This document shows positions 9,824-20,965 of a stretch of DNA of 64,000 nt, in pieces (the stretch's first letter is position 1; every line of letters begins with the position of its first letter). A program made the position numbers and the translations under genes. Source of the stretch: Paenibacillus sp. P25 (GTDB lineage Bacteria; Bacillota; Bacilli; Paenibacillales; NBRC-103111). The notes below the pieces were generated by a model. The model was not told the DNA's origin, made no database searches, and saw only the letters and a list, made by a program, of their open reading frames with translations. The stretch lies in the NCBI GenBank assembly GCA_024704175.1, contig CP085629.1, positions 3,720,001-3,784,000 on the forward strand, given 5' to 3'.

Positions 9824-10816
9824 TCACCAAATGCCTTGGTCGGTCAATTTCTTGGAAATATAATTCGACGAGAGCAGAAAGATCAGTCCCACGACAGCCT
9901 GGAATAAACCGATCGCAGTGGCGATGGTGAAGCGGGCCGACTGGATCCCGACCTTGTAGACGAAGGTGCTGATCACGTCGGATACGTCGGTTACGAGCGG
10001 ATTGCTTAAGACAAAAGGCCGTTCAAAACCGATGCTCGCCATATGCCCGATATTGATGATGAGGAGAATAATGATCGTCGGCTTGATGCCCGGCAGCGTA
10101 ATGTTCCAGATTTTGCGCAGGCGTCCTGCCCCGTCCACCTCCGCCGCTTCGTAAAGCTCTTTGTTGATGCCCGTCAGGGCGGCCAAATAAATGATCGTGC
10201 CCCAGCCCGCATTCTGCCAAACACCGGTGCCCACATAAGTGACAACCCAGTAATAAGGCTCGGTTAGAAAGGGAACCGCTTTCATTCCTGCAGATTTCAA
10301 TAAAATGTTGACCAGTCCGGTATTGGTGGACAGCAATTGGTACACCATCCCGCCAATAATTACCCAGGAAATGAAATGCGGGAGATACAGGATCGTCTGC
10401 GCGCCCTTCTTAAACCATTTAATGCGGATTTCATTCAGCAGCAGGGCGAGAATGATCGGCGCGGGAAAGGAAACGACCAGATCGAGCAGGTTGAGCAGCA
10501 TCGTGTTGCGCAGCACCTTATAGAAATCTTTCATTAAGAAGATTTCGCGGAATGCGTCCAGCCCCACCCAAGGGCTGTTCCATATCCCCTGGAACATATT
10601 GAAATCTTTAAAAGCAATCGTCACCCCGTACATCGGAATGTACTTGAAGACCAGAAAGTAAAGCATCGGTACGGCGAGCAGTGCATACAGTCGCCAATCC
10701 TGGCCTACCCTCAGCCTTCTGCTTTTCTTCCTAGCGGACGGCACGGAATACGCAGAGGTCAGAGTCTCATCCATCGCAGGCTCATTGCTTGGCATAGGAT
10801 CCCTCCTTTTCGTCAT
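9824..10816 (-). CDS. ABC sugar permease, LplB/YtcO type
   Basis: Intact 330-residue permease with a hydrophilic N-terminal tail of about 45 residues and six membrane segments. MYGVTIAFKDFNMFQG after the first segment and the EAA loop LYEAAEVDGAGRLRKIW are characteristic of LplB proteins, and the C-terminus ends LSSNYISKKLTDQGIW. It is the first gene of the three-gene import operon. A cre-like site lies about 70 bp upstream, and the membrane AraC regulator further upstream on the same strand probably controls it. Confidence 0.92.
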   Translation of the reverse strand: MTKRRDPMPSNEPAMDETLTSAYSVPSARKKSRRLRVGQDWRLYALLAVPMLYFLVFKYIPMYGVTIAFKDFNMFQGIWNSPWVGLDAFREIFLMKDFYKVLRNTMLLNLLDLVVSFPAPIILALLLNEIRIKWFKKGAQTILYLPHFISWVIIGGMVYQLLSTNTGLVNILLKSAGMKAVPFLTEPYYWVVTYVGTGVWQNAGWGTIIYLAALTGINKELYEAAEVDGAGRLRKIWNITLPGIKPTIIILLIINIGHMASIGFERPFVLSNPLVTDVSDVISTFVYKVGIQSARFTIATAIGLFQAVVGLIFLLSSNYISKKLTDQGIW

Positions 10817-10884
10817 CGTATATCCAACATAATCGAACCGTCCGCCAGGGGCAATTTACAAGATTCGCCGCTTAGCAAATTGTT

Positions 10885-10898
10885 AGAAAGCGGTTTCA
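10885..10898 (-). promoter_or_regulatory. cre-like CcpA site upstream of the LplB/LplC operon
   Basis: The minus strand reads TGAAACCGCTTTCT, matching the consensus TGWAANCGNTNNCA at all fixed positions except the last base. It lies about 70 bp upstream of the permease start in the 132-bp gap after the AraC gene, the right position for catabolite repression. Confidence 0.45.
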
Positions 10899-10948
10899 TT
10901 TCGCGGCCTTAACGTTTTCTCACAATTAACCATTTCGCACAAAGGATC

Positions 10949-13207
10949 CTAAGTCCGCCCGATCTCCGTCCGCTTGCGGTAGTCCCCGGGCGGCACGCCC
11001 AGCGTATTCTTGAAGGCGCGGTGAAAGGAAATGGCATGCAGATAGCCCACCCGCTCCGCAATATGCTGTACCGGCAGGTCGGTTTCGCGCAGCGACCTCT
11101 GGGCTTCCTCCAGGCGGATGCGCAGCATGTAATCGATGAATTTCTCCCCGAACTCTTCTTTAAACAGCTTGCTTAAATACCGCGGATTCATCTCAAAATG
11201 CTCGCTGATCCGGTTCAGGGACAAATCGGGATCGGCATAGTGCGATTCAATATAGGCCTTCACCCGGCCCATGAGCTCATGATTCGTTCGGGCGCACCGG
11301 ACGGCACGCACCCGCTCTTCCAGCTCCGACAGCACCAGATGAAGGCGCTCTTGCCATTCCTCGAGAATCTCCGAATGCTCCTTGAAATTCTCGAGGAGAG
11401 GCTTGAATTCCACCGTCCACGGCTCCCTCACCTCTTCCGGCATCTCCATCATCTCTTTATGAAGCTGATACGTCAGATCGTTCGTCAGCCGGTTGATATC
11501 GTCCTGCGAGAACCGGCCGTTCTTCAATGCCCGGAAAAGCGAAGTGAGCCGCGACGGCCATCCCCCGTCATCCTGCCGGAACGACTTGACGATCGAGCGG
11601 ACGGTTTGCAGGTGCGGGAAAATCCGGCCCTCCGCCTTGGTCTGCACATCCCGGCTTCCGATCAGAACGCCCGGGCCGAAGACCGGTTTGTACGACAAAT
11701 ACTCCCGGGCTTCCGCGTAGCAGAGAGGCATACTGACGGGCGTGCGGACCTCCGGCCCGATGCCTGCGGATACCGTGAATTCGAGATTCGCGTGAATCCA
11801 CTCCTTCAGCTTGTTCATCACATCGTACACCGCTTGTCCGCCCGGTTCCTCCCGCCCGTTCAAATAAAAAACGGCGGCTATGCGGTGGGGCTCGACCCAC
11901 TCGTTCCATACGAACAGACCTTCCCCTTGGGCGATCTCCTGCAGCACCTGGCTCACGACAAATTTAAGCAGATACTGGTCACGCAGGCTGTAGGCATGCG
12001 TAAACTGCGGGTAACGGTCTAACTCCATCACCGCCGCCGACAGCCGGTCGAAGGTCGCGGGCAGCTGCAGCCTGGCCATCTCCCGGTTCCATTCCGCCTC
12101 ATCCATCGTCTTGCGGCCTTCCAGCCAATCGACCAGCACCTGCCGCCTGCGGATCAGAAGGTCGTCCTCATGAAGCCGCTCATACCGGCTGGTCCGGTCC
12201 AGGAGCTCATCGATGGCGTTTTCGATAAACTTCAGTTCGTCGCCGCCCGCATGCCGGACCAGCTCTCCGCTCTTGCGTTTCGAATAGTCGCTGATCCGTC
12301 CCGCGATCGTCTGGATCGGCTTGTAATGGCGGTGCGTGATCCAGGTGAACCAAATGAGTCCGAGCACAATGGCCGCCGCGCCGACGATCATCCACACCCC
12401 GCCGAACAGCGAAGCGAGGGACAGGCGTTCATCCCGCTGCCCGCCGGAGACGTACAACCAGCCGGTGTAGTCCGATTGTATCCGCTTTCCATTGTGGGTT
12501 TGCTCCGAAGCGGCGCGGTCCGCGAGCGGCCCGTTTTCCTCGAAGGGCCTTAGGCCCGGGGCTAACAGCCGGATGAAGCCGGCGTCGTAGCGGGTTAAAT
12601 CCTTGACAAAGCCGACCAGCGCCCGCACTCGGACATTCACCACAACAGCCCCCTGCCTGGGTCCGGTTAGCGGATAGAACTTGACCATTGACACAACCCG
12701 TTCCTCGCTGGAATCGTGAATAAACTCCCGGTACGTTCTCGGGCTCGACCACCCGGCCGGCGCGGTCTCCGAACGGTAGGCGGACATCAGGAAATCCCGG
12801 TCGCCGAACTGCTCCAGGGGAGAGATGCCGTTTCTTGATAAGATTTTGCCGGATTGTTCATTGTACAAGTAGATGGAATTGGACAAAGGGAGAATGGAGG
12901 AGAAATCGTCCAGCTTCTGCGAAATGAGAAACAGATCGTACAGCGCTTCGCCGTTCTCCGGTTCATTGTAAAACTCCTTCAGTCTCTCGTCGGTCTGGAT
13001 TTCTTTGGCGGCCATTTGCTCGGAGGCTTTCAGATTGGCATCCACCGCCTGCATCACTTTGGCCGCGATCGACTCGTCCGTCATCGCGATTTGCTGCTGG
13101 GCGGAATTGTTGAGGATGGCGAAGAAGGAGAAGATCAGGACGGAAACGACGACAAAGAAAAGGGGGGCGTAGGACAACAGCATGCGGTGATACCAGCTCA
13201 TTTTCAT
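10949..13207 (-). CDS. Membrane-bound AraC-type regulator, YesS/YtdP-like
   Basis: Intact 752-residue one-component regulator. Membrane segment 1 is at about residues 9-31, an extracellular sensor region runs to about 260, membrane segment 2 (VWMIVGAAAIVLGLIW) follows, then a HAMP-like linker, a long cytoplasmic middle region, and two AraC helix-turn-helix motifs in the last 100 residues (LSLNRISEHFEMNPRYLSKL, then VQHIAERVGYLHAISFHRAF). Such proteins sense an extracellular sugar or its binding protein and activate a neighbouring ABC operon, here the LplB/LplC/LplA set directly downstream. Confidence 0.9.
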   Translation of the reverse strand: MKMSWYHRMLLSYAPLFFVVVSVLIFSFFAILNNSAQQQIAMTDESIAAKVMQAVDANLKASEQMAAKEIQTDERLKEFYNEPENGEALYDLFLISQKLDDFSSILPLSNSIYLYNEQSGKILSRNGISPLEQFGDRDFLMSAYRSETAPAGWSSPRTYREFIHDSSEERVVSMVKFYPLTGPRQGAVVVNVRVRALVGFVKDLTRYDAGFIRLLAPGLRPFEENGPLADRAASEQTHNGKRIQSDYTGWLYVSGGQRDERLSLASLFGGVWMIVGAAAIVLGLIWFTWITHRHYKPIQTIAGRISDYSKRKSGELVRHAGGDELKFIENAIDELLDRTSRYERLHEDDLLIRRRQVLVDWLEGRKTMDEAEWNREMARLQLPATFDRLSAAVMELDRYPQFTHAYSLRDQYLLKFVVSQVLQEIAQGEGLFVWNEWVEPHRIAAVFYLNGREEPGGQAVYDVMNKLKEWIHANLEFTVSAGIGPEVRTPVSMPLCYAEAREYLSYKPVFGPGVLIGSRDVQTKAEGRIFPHLQTVRSIVKSFRQDDGGWPSRLTSLFRALKNGRFSQDDINRLTNDLTYQLHKEMMEMPEEVREPWTVEFKPLLENFKEHSEILEEWQERLHLVLSELEERVRAVRCARTNHELMGRVKAYIESHYADPDLSLNRISEHFEMNPRYLSKLFKEEFGEKFIDYMLRIRLEEAQRSLRETDLPVQHIAERVGYLHAISFHRAFKNTLGVPPGDYRKRTEIGRT

Positions 13208-13309
13208 TAGACATAGGCCTCCTGCACCTTTATTTCGGAAAGTCAGTAAGCGGCTTGAATGAAAGATGGCTTTACCCGGTTGTCCCTTTATTTTAGCATA
13301 CCCTTCCTC

Positions 13310-15193
13310 TTAACTCTCCTTCTTCCCCCATTTTCTGAGCATGGCCGATTCTTTGACGGCGATCCGAATCGTCGTTCCCGCCCCCGGTTCCGTACTCGAT
13401 TCCAGGGTCATCCGATAGTCTTCGCCGAACAGCGGCTTCAGCCGGGAGTCCACATTCTTCATGCCGTAGCCGGAAGATGCGATCACCTCGTTCCCCCAAA
13501 TGTCCGCATCCAGGAGCCCGGCCTGTTTCGCGATTTGCTCCGCCGTCATACCGACGCCGTTGTCGGAGATTTCAAGGACGACATCTTCCCCTATTCGGTC
13601 GCCCCTCAAACGGATGAACCCCGGTCCGCGCAGGCGGCGGATGCCGTGAACGATGGCATTCTCCACAATCGGCTGGAGCACCAGCTTGCAGATGGGGTAA
13701 TGCGATACGTCCGGGTCCAGCTCGACGCTGTAGTCGAACCGGTCCTCGAACCGGATCTTCTGGATGTTCAAATAGATCCGGATCATCTCGAACTCCTCCT
13801 GCAGCGAGATGACTTCCCTCCCTTTGCTCAAGATGATCCGGAACAGCTTGGACAAGCCGTTCACCATTTGGCTGATGCGGGTTTGGCTATTTTCCAGCGC
13901 CATCCAGTTGATCGTATCGAGCGTATTGTACAGAAAATGCGGATTGATCTGGTATTCGAGCACCCTCAGCTCAAACAGCCGCTTGAGACCCTGCTGCTCC
14001 TTCAAATCCTCCAGCGGCTCCTCGATATGGGTCGCCATCGAATTAAAGGTGTCGCCGATCACGCGGATCTCGTCATGGCCCTTCAGCTCAATCCGGGTGC
14101 CCCACTGCTTTTGCCCGAGCGTGCGCATCGCCTTGTTCAGCTTGCCGAGGCGCTCCGTCAAGATTTTGGCCCCCAGCAGCGAGATGAGAAAGGCGAGCGC
14201 CAGGAAAAAAGCATAGCCGAAATACAATTGGCCGCGAATGTCGGCGGACGCTTTGCGGACGTATTCGGCGTCGAGACCGATGAACAGATAATCCTCCTTC
14301 TCCATCGGCATGACCACCGCCCGCCACGTCCGGCCGTTCAGGTCCACTTCGGTGAGGCGCGAGGCCAAATCCTTAAGCGAATACGGCAGAAGCCGTCCCT
14401 GCCCGCCGATGATCTTCTTCCGGTCGTAGACCATCCAGGTGCTTTCCCCTTGATTCGCCAGGCCGAAGATCATCTGCCCATAATAATTGTAGGTCTCGAA
14501 GGAGCTGCGAACCGCGTTCAGCGACAAATTGACCAGTACGTAACCGATGACCCGGCCGCGGGTCGCTCACGCCGTAAATTTTTCTCGCGAAGGTGATCAT
14601 ATCGGTCTTCTTCGTCAGGGCGTCGTTCACGCTCCAGGCGAGGCCCGTATGGTTCGGGGAAGCAACCTCCTTCAGCAGCAGGGAATGCTGCAGGTCCTCC
14701 GGGGTGATCTGGTAATTTTCCGAGGTATTCAAATAAAGCTCGCCGTCGTCGGCGACCAGAATCGCGATCGAGAATATATTGTTCCACACGAGCCGGTACC
14801 GCGATAAAATGTTCCGCAGGGTGTCCTGCTTCATATATTTTTCCCTTTTTACAATCTCGCTCGCGTCGGGGAATACTCCTTCTGGTAGGCCGCCGTCCCT
14901 TCTCTCGTGCCGGATAAAATCTGCTGCACCTCGGGCTCGATGAGGATTTGGTTCGTCAAGGTGGTTACATCGCCGAACAAGCCCCTCAGCTCACGGCCCG
15001 TCGCATGCTCCAGCACATACAGCGTATTGTCCATCTCGCTCAGCTTCTGCTGGATCTGCTTGTTCATCAGCTCATTGATGATGACGAGCAGCAGCAAATT
15101 CGGGATCAGAATGAGCAGAATCAGCTTGACGAAGATGCGCCGGCTTAAAGTGCGGTACCACCGGGTTACAAAATGCATGGCCCGCTTAAGCAT
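13310..15193 (-). CDS. YesM-type sensor histidine kinase (frameshifted)
   Basis: Membrane histidine kinase of about 627 residues: N-terminal membrane segment (LILLILIPNLLLLVIINEL), extracellular sensor, second membrane segment (YFGYAFFLALAFLISLLGA), HAMP linker, His_kinase motif QINPHFLYNTLDTINW, and an ATPase domain with EISDNGVGM and SSGYGMKNVDSRL. Two frame breaks, at 14868-14871 (G4) and 14560-14562 (G3), are each repaired by one base, giving EYSPDASEIVKREKYMKQ and SDPRGRVIGYVLVNLSL. Its start overlaps the end of the response regulator by 8 bp, so the two are translationally coupled partners. Confidence 0.88.
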
Positions 15194-16698
15194 AGGACCC
15201 CATCCCGTCCTTGTAATCGGAAGGATTGACGCCGACCCACTTCTTGAAATAGCTGCTGAAATATAAAGGATTCTCGTACCCGACCCGTTCGGCGATATCG
15301 CATATCTTAAGGTCCGTCTGATGCAGAAGCGCCTTCGCCTTCTCCATGCGCAGACGGGCTAAATACTGCATGCAGGAGAGCCCCGTTATTTTGCGGAAGG
15401 TTTGGGTGAGATAGTTCGGATGGACGCCGGCGAGCTCCGCCAGTTGCTGCAGCGCGAGAGCGCCTCCGCATAATGCTCCTCTAAGTGCGCCGCCACTTTG
15501 TCCACCAGCTCGCGCCGCTCGGGGAAGGCTGCGCCCGTCTTGCATGCAGGCAGGCGTCCAGCCACTGGCTCATGCGTTCTGCGGCGGAAGCAAAAGGCAG
15601 ATGGGATAAAGGCGGGGGCGGAGGGCAGGCCGTCTGGAGCTCCTGCAGCGGCTGCTCGACGGAGACGATCAGCTTGTAGAAGCCCTGCAGGGCCAGCTCC
15701 GAGCCCGATCTCCTTGCCAGCGACCGCTCGGCAAAATCCGCGGCCGCCCGGCTCAGCCCGGCGGCATCTCCCGTGCGCAGGGCGACCCGCACCCGCTGCT
15801 CCTCCTGCACCGGATACACGAAGGCTTCGGTCATCCGCGCGTCCAGCCGTTCGAATGCTCCCGTCAGGGATGGTGCCAGCTGCAGCGACCCTTGGGCCGG
15901 GTCCCCCAGCTCCGCCGCGACGGGAATGCCGAGCACGCTTTCGGCCAGTGAGCAGAAGTCCGCCGCCGTTTCCGGACCGCCGGCATCTCCCTGCATCCCG
16001 AATACCAAGGTGCCCGTATCCTTAATCATGACAAAGCCTTTCCGCTGGGATAAAACCGCTTCCAAAAACAGCCGCTTTACGGCCACGCTGTACAGCAGCA
16101 GATCCCTCGGGGAAGAAGCGCTGTCCCATTTGCATACGCACAGGACCCCGCCGGTAAACTCCTCCTCCAGCGAGAACGGAAAGCGACCCGCGAAGTCATG
16201 CAGCTCTCCGGCGGAAACGAGCCGCCCTTCCAGCAGGTCCGACAGCAGCTTATCCCGGACGTACAGCGCTGCATTGGCGGCCAGCTGCTCCATCCTCAGC
16301 AGATCCGAGCGGCGCAGACGCTCCTTGCGGATCTCGCTGCGGATGCCGTCAAGAACGGCGTGCAGCTCGGCCGGCTCCACCGGCTTGGTGATGTAGCGGC
16401 ACACCTTGAGATCGATCGCCTTTTGCGCCAGATGGAATTCCTCGTGTCCCGACAAGATCGCGCACCGGATTCCGGGATACAAACGATTCACCTGCTCGAT
16501 CAGTTCGAGGCCGTCGAGATACTGCATGAAAATATCCGTGATGATCAAATCGGGCAGATGCTCCGCCCCCTCCAGCCATTCCAGCGCCGTCTCCCCGTCG
16601 TCCGCCGAACCTGCAACCGTGAATCCGTCCAGCTGACGGATCGCCTTTTCCAGCCCTTTCCGGATAATGGGCTCGTCGTCTACAATCAGGATATGCAT
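15186..16698 (-). CDS. YesN-type response regulator, AraC output (frameshifted near the C-terminal domain)
   Basis: Response regulator of about 503 residues. The receiver domain has ILIVDDEPIIRKGL and the phosphoacceptor region DLIITDIFMQYLDG, with the conserved Lys in YITKPVEP. A long middle region follows, then AraC helix-turn-helix motifs (LQQLAELAGVHPNYLTQTF and ICDIAERVGYENPLYFSSYF). Two closely spaced breaks between about 15440 and 15545 separate the middle from the output domain; the intervening frame reads AFPERRELVDKVAAHLEEHY, the usual linker. It probably activates the ABC operon at 16860-22014, whose 3' end lies 162 bp upstream on the same strand. Confidence 0.86.
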
Positions 16699-16797
16699 AA
16701 CGGCATCCTCCCCGCTTAGATGTTGGCCGTCCGGCCGTCAGCTACATTGTACTATACGATGAAGGCTTCGGGCTTAGCCGATGTGCGCCGCTTCAAA

Positions 16798-16827
16798 CAA
16801 AAAGACGGCTGGTGCCGCAGCGGCGTC
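16798..16827 (-). terminator. Terminator of the Gfo/Idh-ABC-TIM barrel operon
   Basis: On the minus strand GACG...GCTG pairs with CAGC...CGTC around a short loop, with a two-base bulge, and is followed by TTTTTGTTTG. It lies about 35 bp after the stop of the TIM-barrel gene and before the response-regulator gene. Confidence 0.6.
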
Positions 16828-16859
16828 CCAACCTTCTTCTTGTCTGCATGCGTCGGCCT

Positions 16860-17821
16860 TTAAGCCCAGTACATTTCGCCCGACGTCTCGGTAATCAGAA
16901 TCTCCTGCAGGAAACGGACTGCTTTGGTAAAGCCCTCCTGCACCGACATCAGCCCATCCTCATGCTCGATGCTGACGGCCCCGTCGTACCCGGCCGTCCG
17001 CGGCGCACTGACGATGTCTTTCCACACCTCCGCCCCGTGGCCGTAGCCGACGGTCCGGAACGTCCAGGAGCGCTGCCGAACCTCCTTGTACGATTTCGTA
17101 TCCAATACGCCGTTCAGCGCGTTATTGTACGGATAAATCGCCGTGTCTTTGGCATGGAAATGGTAAATTCTCTGCTGCAGGGCGAGGATGGACGCCACCG
17201 GATCCATGCCCTGCCAGAACAGGTGGCTCGGGTCGAAGTTGATGCCGACCGCTTCCCCGCCGCCTCGCACAGCCTGAGCGCAGTTTCTGTATTGTACACC
17301 ACAAACCCCGGATGAGGCTCGACCGCCGCTTTTACCCCGTGATCCCTGATGTATCGGCCCATCCGTTCCCAATATGGCAGCACCTTCGCTTCCCACTGCC
17401 ATGCTGCGATGTCGGAGAAATCGTTCGGCCAAGGACAAGTGACCCAGACCGGTCTTTGCGAGGTATCCGATTCGCCCGGGCAGCCGGAGAAATTGACGAC
17501 CGTCTCTACGCCGAGCTCTCCTGCCAGCTGTATCGTCTGCTCAAAATCCCGCTGATGCTGCTCCGCCACCGCCGGATTCGGATGTAGCGGATTCCCGTGG
17601 CGACTGAGCGCGCTGATCGTGAGCTCGTGGCGCTCCAGAAGCTCTTTGATCCGCGCGATTTCGTTCGGGTTACCCAGCACATCGGCCGGGCGGAGATGAT
17701 GATTGCCGACATAGCCGCCGGTGGCAATCTCCACGGTTTGGATCCCCTGCTTGGACACATAGGCCAGCGCATCCTCCAGGGAATGCCGGCGGAATAAGGT
17801 CAGAAATACGCCCAGCTTCAT
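16860..17821 (-). CDS. Sugar phosphate isomerase/epimerase-like TIM-barrel protein (frameshifted)
   Basis: Xylose-isomerase-like TIM barrel of about 320 residues (AP endonuclease family 2 fold). Metal-site signatures are visible: VEPHPGF, INFDPSHLFWQGMD, HAKDT and SIEHEDGLM. These enzymes isomerise, epimerise or dehydrate sugars and keto-sugars. The frame breaks near 17260, inside the segment before GINFDPSHL. It is the last gene of an operon that begins with a Gfo/Idh/MocA dehydrogenase, a pairing typical of pathways that oxidise a sugar and then act on the keto-intermediate. The exact reaction cannot be deduced. Confidence 0.82.
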
Positions 17822-17860
17822 AAATGAAACCCTCCCGTAAAAGTTTGGAATAATACCGCT

Positions 17861-18702
17861 TCAGTCCTTCATCGCTCCGCTCGTGATCCCGCCTACGATA
17901 TATTTTTGCATTGTGATGAAGATCAATATAATCGGAACCGCTGCAATCGTGGCCACGGCCATCAGATGATTCCACTGGGTGCCGTATTCGCCGATGAATT
18001 TGTACAGCCCCATCGTGAGCGGGCGAATCGCCTCATTGGTCGTCAGCGTGAGGGCGAACAGGAAATCCCCCAGCCCCACAGGAAGCAGAAGGCGCCGACC
18101 GTCAGCAGACCCGGCTTCACCAAGGGCAGAATAATGCGCCGGAACGCGCTGAACTTGCCGCGACCGTCGATCATCGCCGCTTCCTCCAGCCCCCCGGGTA
18201 CCGATAAAAAGTACGGCCGCAGCACCAGAATCGCAAAGGGCAGCGAATGAGTCGTATTGGCTACGATCAAGGCGGTATAGCTGTTGATCAGCTGTATCTT
18301 GGTGAAGGCGATGAAGAGCGGCATGGCCAGCATGATACTCGGCAGCATCTGGGTGGCGAGCAGCAGAATGAGGATCGCGGCCTTGCCTCTCATCGGCGAC
18401 CGGGCCAGCCCGTAGGCGGCCGGTGTCGCGAGCAGCAGCGTCAGCAGCATGGTGCCCGTAGCGATCATGAAGCTGTTGCCGATATAGCCGAGCATGGCGC
18501 GGTTTTTCACAAAATTATCAACATAGGAGCTTAGGGTCGGCTCATGCGGAAAGAGGTGGGGCGGGATGACGAACAGCTCCCCCATCGGCTTAAGCGAGGT
18601 CGCAATCATCCAGTACACCGGGAATAAGAAGATCAGGGTAAGCACCCAGCCGGCCGCCGACATGGCGTAATCCCGGCCTTTGTATACGGCTTTACCGGTC
18701 AT
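17861..18702 (-). CDS. ABC sugar permease, MalG/AraQ type (frameshifted)
   Basis: Inner-membrane permease of about 280 residues, EAA loop GGLEEAAMIDGRGKFSAF, C-terminus IVGGITSGAMKD. The start at 18702 overlaps the stop of the upstream permease by 4 bp (ATGA). The frame breaks at the C5 run at 18067-18071; one extra base gives FLWGWGDFLFALTL, the expected post-EAA motif. It is the partner of the MalF-type permease. No ATPase gene is present in the cluster. Confidence 0.88.
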
Positions 18703-19637
18703 AGCTGCTCCTCCTTCCGCATCATCCATAGATAGACCCCCGCCAGCACGAACAGCAGGATGAACATGAAGCTGGCGACCGTCGCGCCGAGACTGAAATC
18801 GAAGTTGGTAAAAGATAACCGGTACGCATACAGCGGAAACACCGTCGAAGCGTTCACCGGACCGCCGCCGGTCATGATAAAGATCAGGTCGAACACCTTG
18901 AACGTATATATCACGCCCAGCATCAGCAGCACAAGGATCGTCGGCCGTAGCAGGGGAAGCGTAATATTCGCAAACTGCCGGAAGCGTCCGGCTCCGTCGA
19001 TTCTGGCCGCCTCGTAGAGATGATCGGGCAGCGCCTGAAGGCCCGACAGCAGAATCACCATATTGAAGGGGATGCCAATCCATATGTTCGCCGCCATCGT
19101 ACCGCCTAGCGCAGTATGTTCTTCCGTCAGCCAGAACCTCGGCCGGTCGAGCAGGCCTACGCTCTGCAGCAGATGGTTGACAATGCCGTTGTCGCCCGCG
19201 AGCATCCATTTGAACAGCGTGGCGGAGATGACGATCGGCATCATCCAAGCCAGCAGCATCAGCGAGCGCATCAGATCTCTTCCCGGAAAACGCCGGTTGA
19301 AGAACAGCGCGAACGCAAAGCCGATGCAGAACTGAAACAAGATGCTCCCCACCGTAAATACGGCCGAATTTTGGAAGGAAATGCGGAATACTTCGTCTTT
19401 GAACATGACGGCATAATTGCTCCACCCGACAAACTCGTGCTCGCCCCTCAGGTTCATCAAAGTCACGTTCTGAAAGCTGAGCAGCAAATTATAGGCGATC
19501 GGGAACACGAGAAAACAGACCATGAAGAGAACCCCCGGCGCAACGAACAAATAATTGCCCCAGGCGCCCCATCTGCGCCTCCCGGCTCCGGTTCTTACGG
19601 ATTCGTCCGGCACCCCGGCCGAAGTTTGGATGTCCAT
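18699..19637 (-). CDS. ABC sugar permease, MalF/UgpA type
   Basis: Intact 312-residue permease with six membrane segments after a 25-residue cytoplasmic tail. The EAA loop is LYEAARIDGAGRFRQF, followed by the MalF-typical ...FKVFDLIFIMTGGGP. It sits downstream of the binding-protein gene, separated from it by a hairpin with a T-tract. Confidence 0.92.
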   Translation of the reverse strand: MDIQTSAGVPDESVRTGAGRRRWGAWGNYLFVAPGVLFMVCFLVFPIAYNLLLSFQNVTLMNLRGEHEFVGWSNYAVMFKDEVFRISFQNSAVFTVGSILFQFCIGFAFALFFNRRFPGRDLMRSLMLLAWMMPIVISATLFKWMLAGDNGIVNHLLQSVGLLDRPRFWLTEEHTALGGTMAANIWIGIPFNMVILLSGLQALPDHLYEAARIDGAGRFRQFANITLPLLRPTILVLLMLGVIYTFKVFDLIFIMTGGGPVNASTVFPLYAYRLSFTNFDFSLGATVASFMFILLFVLAGVYLWMMRKEEQL

Positions 19638-19653
19638 AAGCCTCCCTCATTTT

Positions 19654-19690
19654 TGGAAAAAATGGGGAAGGAACGCCCGCGTTCCTTCCC
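19654..19690 (-). terminator. Attenuator-like terminator between binding protein and permease
   Basis: Perfect 11-bp stem GGGAAGGAACG (19665-19675) / CGTTCCTTCCC (19680-19690) with a 4-base loop, followed on the minus strand by a run of six T. It lies just after the binding-protein stop and before the permease start, where partial termination would raise binding protein relative to permease. Confidence 0.75.
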
Positions 19691-19697
19691 GGCGAAG

Positions 19698-20965
19698 CTA
19701 CTGCTGCAGCGGCGGCTTGATTTTCGCATCCGTTTCCTTTACGGCATCCTCCGGCGATTTGATGCCGGTCAGCACCTGCTGCAGCATTTCCTGCACGGCG
19801 TCGGAAATCTTTGGATAGTTCGGCCCGTAGGCGCGCGCCTTGGCTACGTCCATGCTGTCGGCGAAGATTTTCATCAGCTTGTCGTTCTGCCAGATCGGGT
19901 CTTGGATCAAGTCCTTCCGGGCCGGGAGACGTCCGGCGGCCTGCAGGAAGTTCTTCAAATATTCGGGCCGCTGGGCGAATTTGACGATATCCCAGGCCAC
20001 ATCCTTATGCTTCGTGGTGGAAGTGATGGCCCAGTTCTCCCCTCCAAGAATCGTCCCCCTTGTTTATTGGCCGGCAGGGGCACGATGCCCCATTGGAATT
20101 TGGCATCCTTTTGCAGTACGGGAATCTGCCAGGTGCCGTTGACCATCATGGCCACGTTGCCCGCCGCGAACTGAAGCTCGGTGGCCTGCTGGTCCTGGCC
20201 GACGACTTCCTTGGACATCGCTCCGCTGTCCACGAGCTCCTTCCACAGCTTCACCGCTTCCAGCGTGCCGGGCGTGTTAAAATTGTTCAAATCCGAACCG
20301 CTCTGCCAGACGAACGGAAGGAACTGGAACGTACCCTGCTCATTGCGGACTGCGGATACCGCAAGGCCGTAGACGCCGGGCTTCTTCAGCTTGTTCGCCG
20401 CTTCCTTCAGCTCGTTCCAGTTGGCCGGCGGCTTAACTCCTGCAGCGTTCAGCAGATCGGCATTGTAGAACAGCGCCAGATTGTTGCCGCTGTTCGGAAT
20501 GCCGTAGTTTTTACCCTTGTACAAGGTTGAAGACCAAGGTCCTTTGTAATATTGGTCCGCCTGCCCCCACTCCTGCACTTCCTTGGTAATGTCCGCGAGC
20601 ACCCCGGCCGCTGCAAAAGCTTGATGGTCGGGATTATCGAGCCAGACGATATCCGGAAGCTGGCCGGCCGCCGAGCCGAGCAGCAACTTGTTCTTTAAGT
20701 CGCCGAAAGGCACGTACGTGCGTTCGATCGTGACGTTCGGATGCGCCTTCTGGTAATCCTGAATCACTTTGTTCAGCGCCCCAATCATCTCGTCCGAATT
20801 CATGTAATCCCACCATGTAATTTTGACCGGAGCCCCGCTGGCGTTACCGGAACCGCCCGATGTGCCGGCCTTGGGGTCCGGGGCACCCGGATTCGCGGAC
20901 GGCGAACAGGCCGATGTAATTCCTAACAACAAAGCGGCGAGAAGCAAATACCCTTTTCTTTTCAA
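19698..20965 (-). CDS. ABC solute-binding lipoprotein (frameshifted, TTG start)
   Basis: Sugar-binding lipoprotein of about 422 residues with signal peptide and lipobox ITSAC, then KITWWDYMNSDEMIGAL and a family-1 extracellular binding domain (LPDIVWLDNPDHQAFAAAG). I choose the TTG at 20965 because AAGGAGG lies about 8 bases upstream; the TTG overlaps the TGA of the dehydrogenase gene (TTGA), so translation is coupled. The frame breaks near 20050, where one base restores the join to the C-terminal part (VAWDIVKFAQRPEYLKNFL). Confidence 0.87.

Noticed and set aside
13259..14596. 445-codon plus-strand open frame
   Set aside because: It is the antisense of the sensor kinase gene, rich in Arg/His/Asp as expected for a shadow frame.
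18043..19425. Large single protein spanning both permease genes
   Set aside because: The upstream part is an out-of-frame translation of the MalF-type permease; the real second permease starts at 18702.
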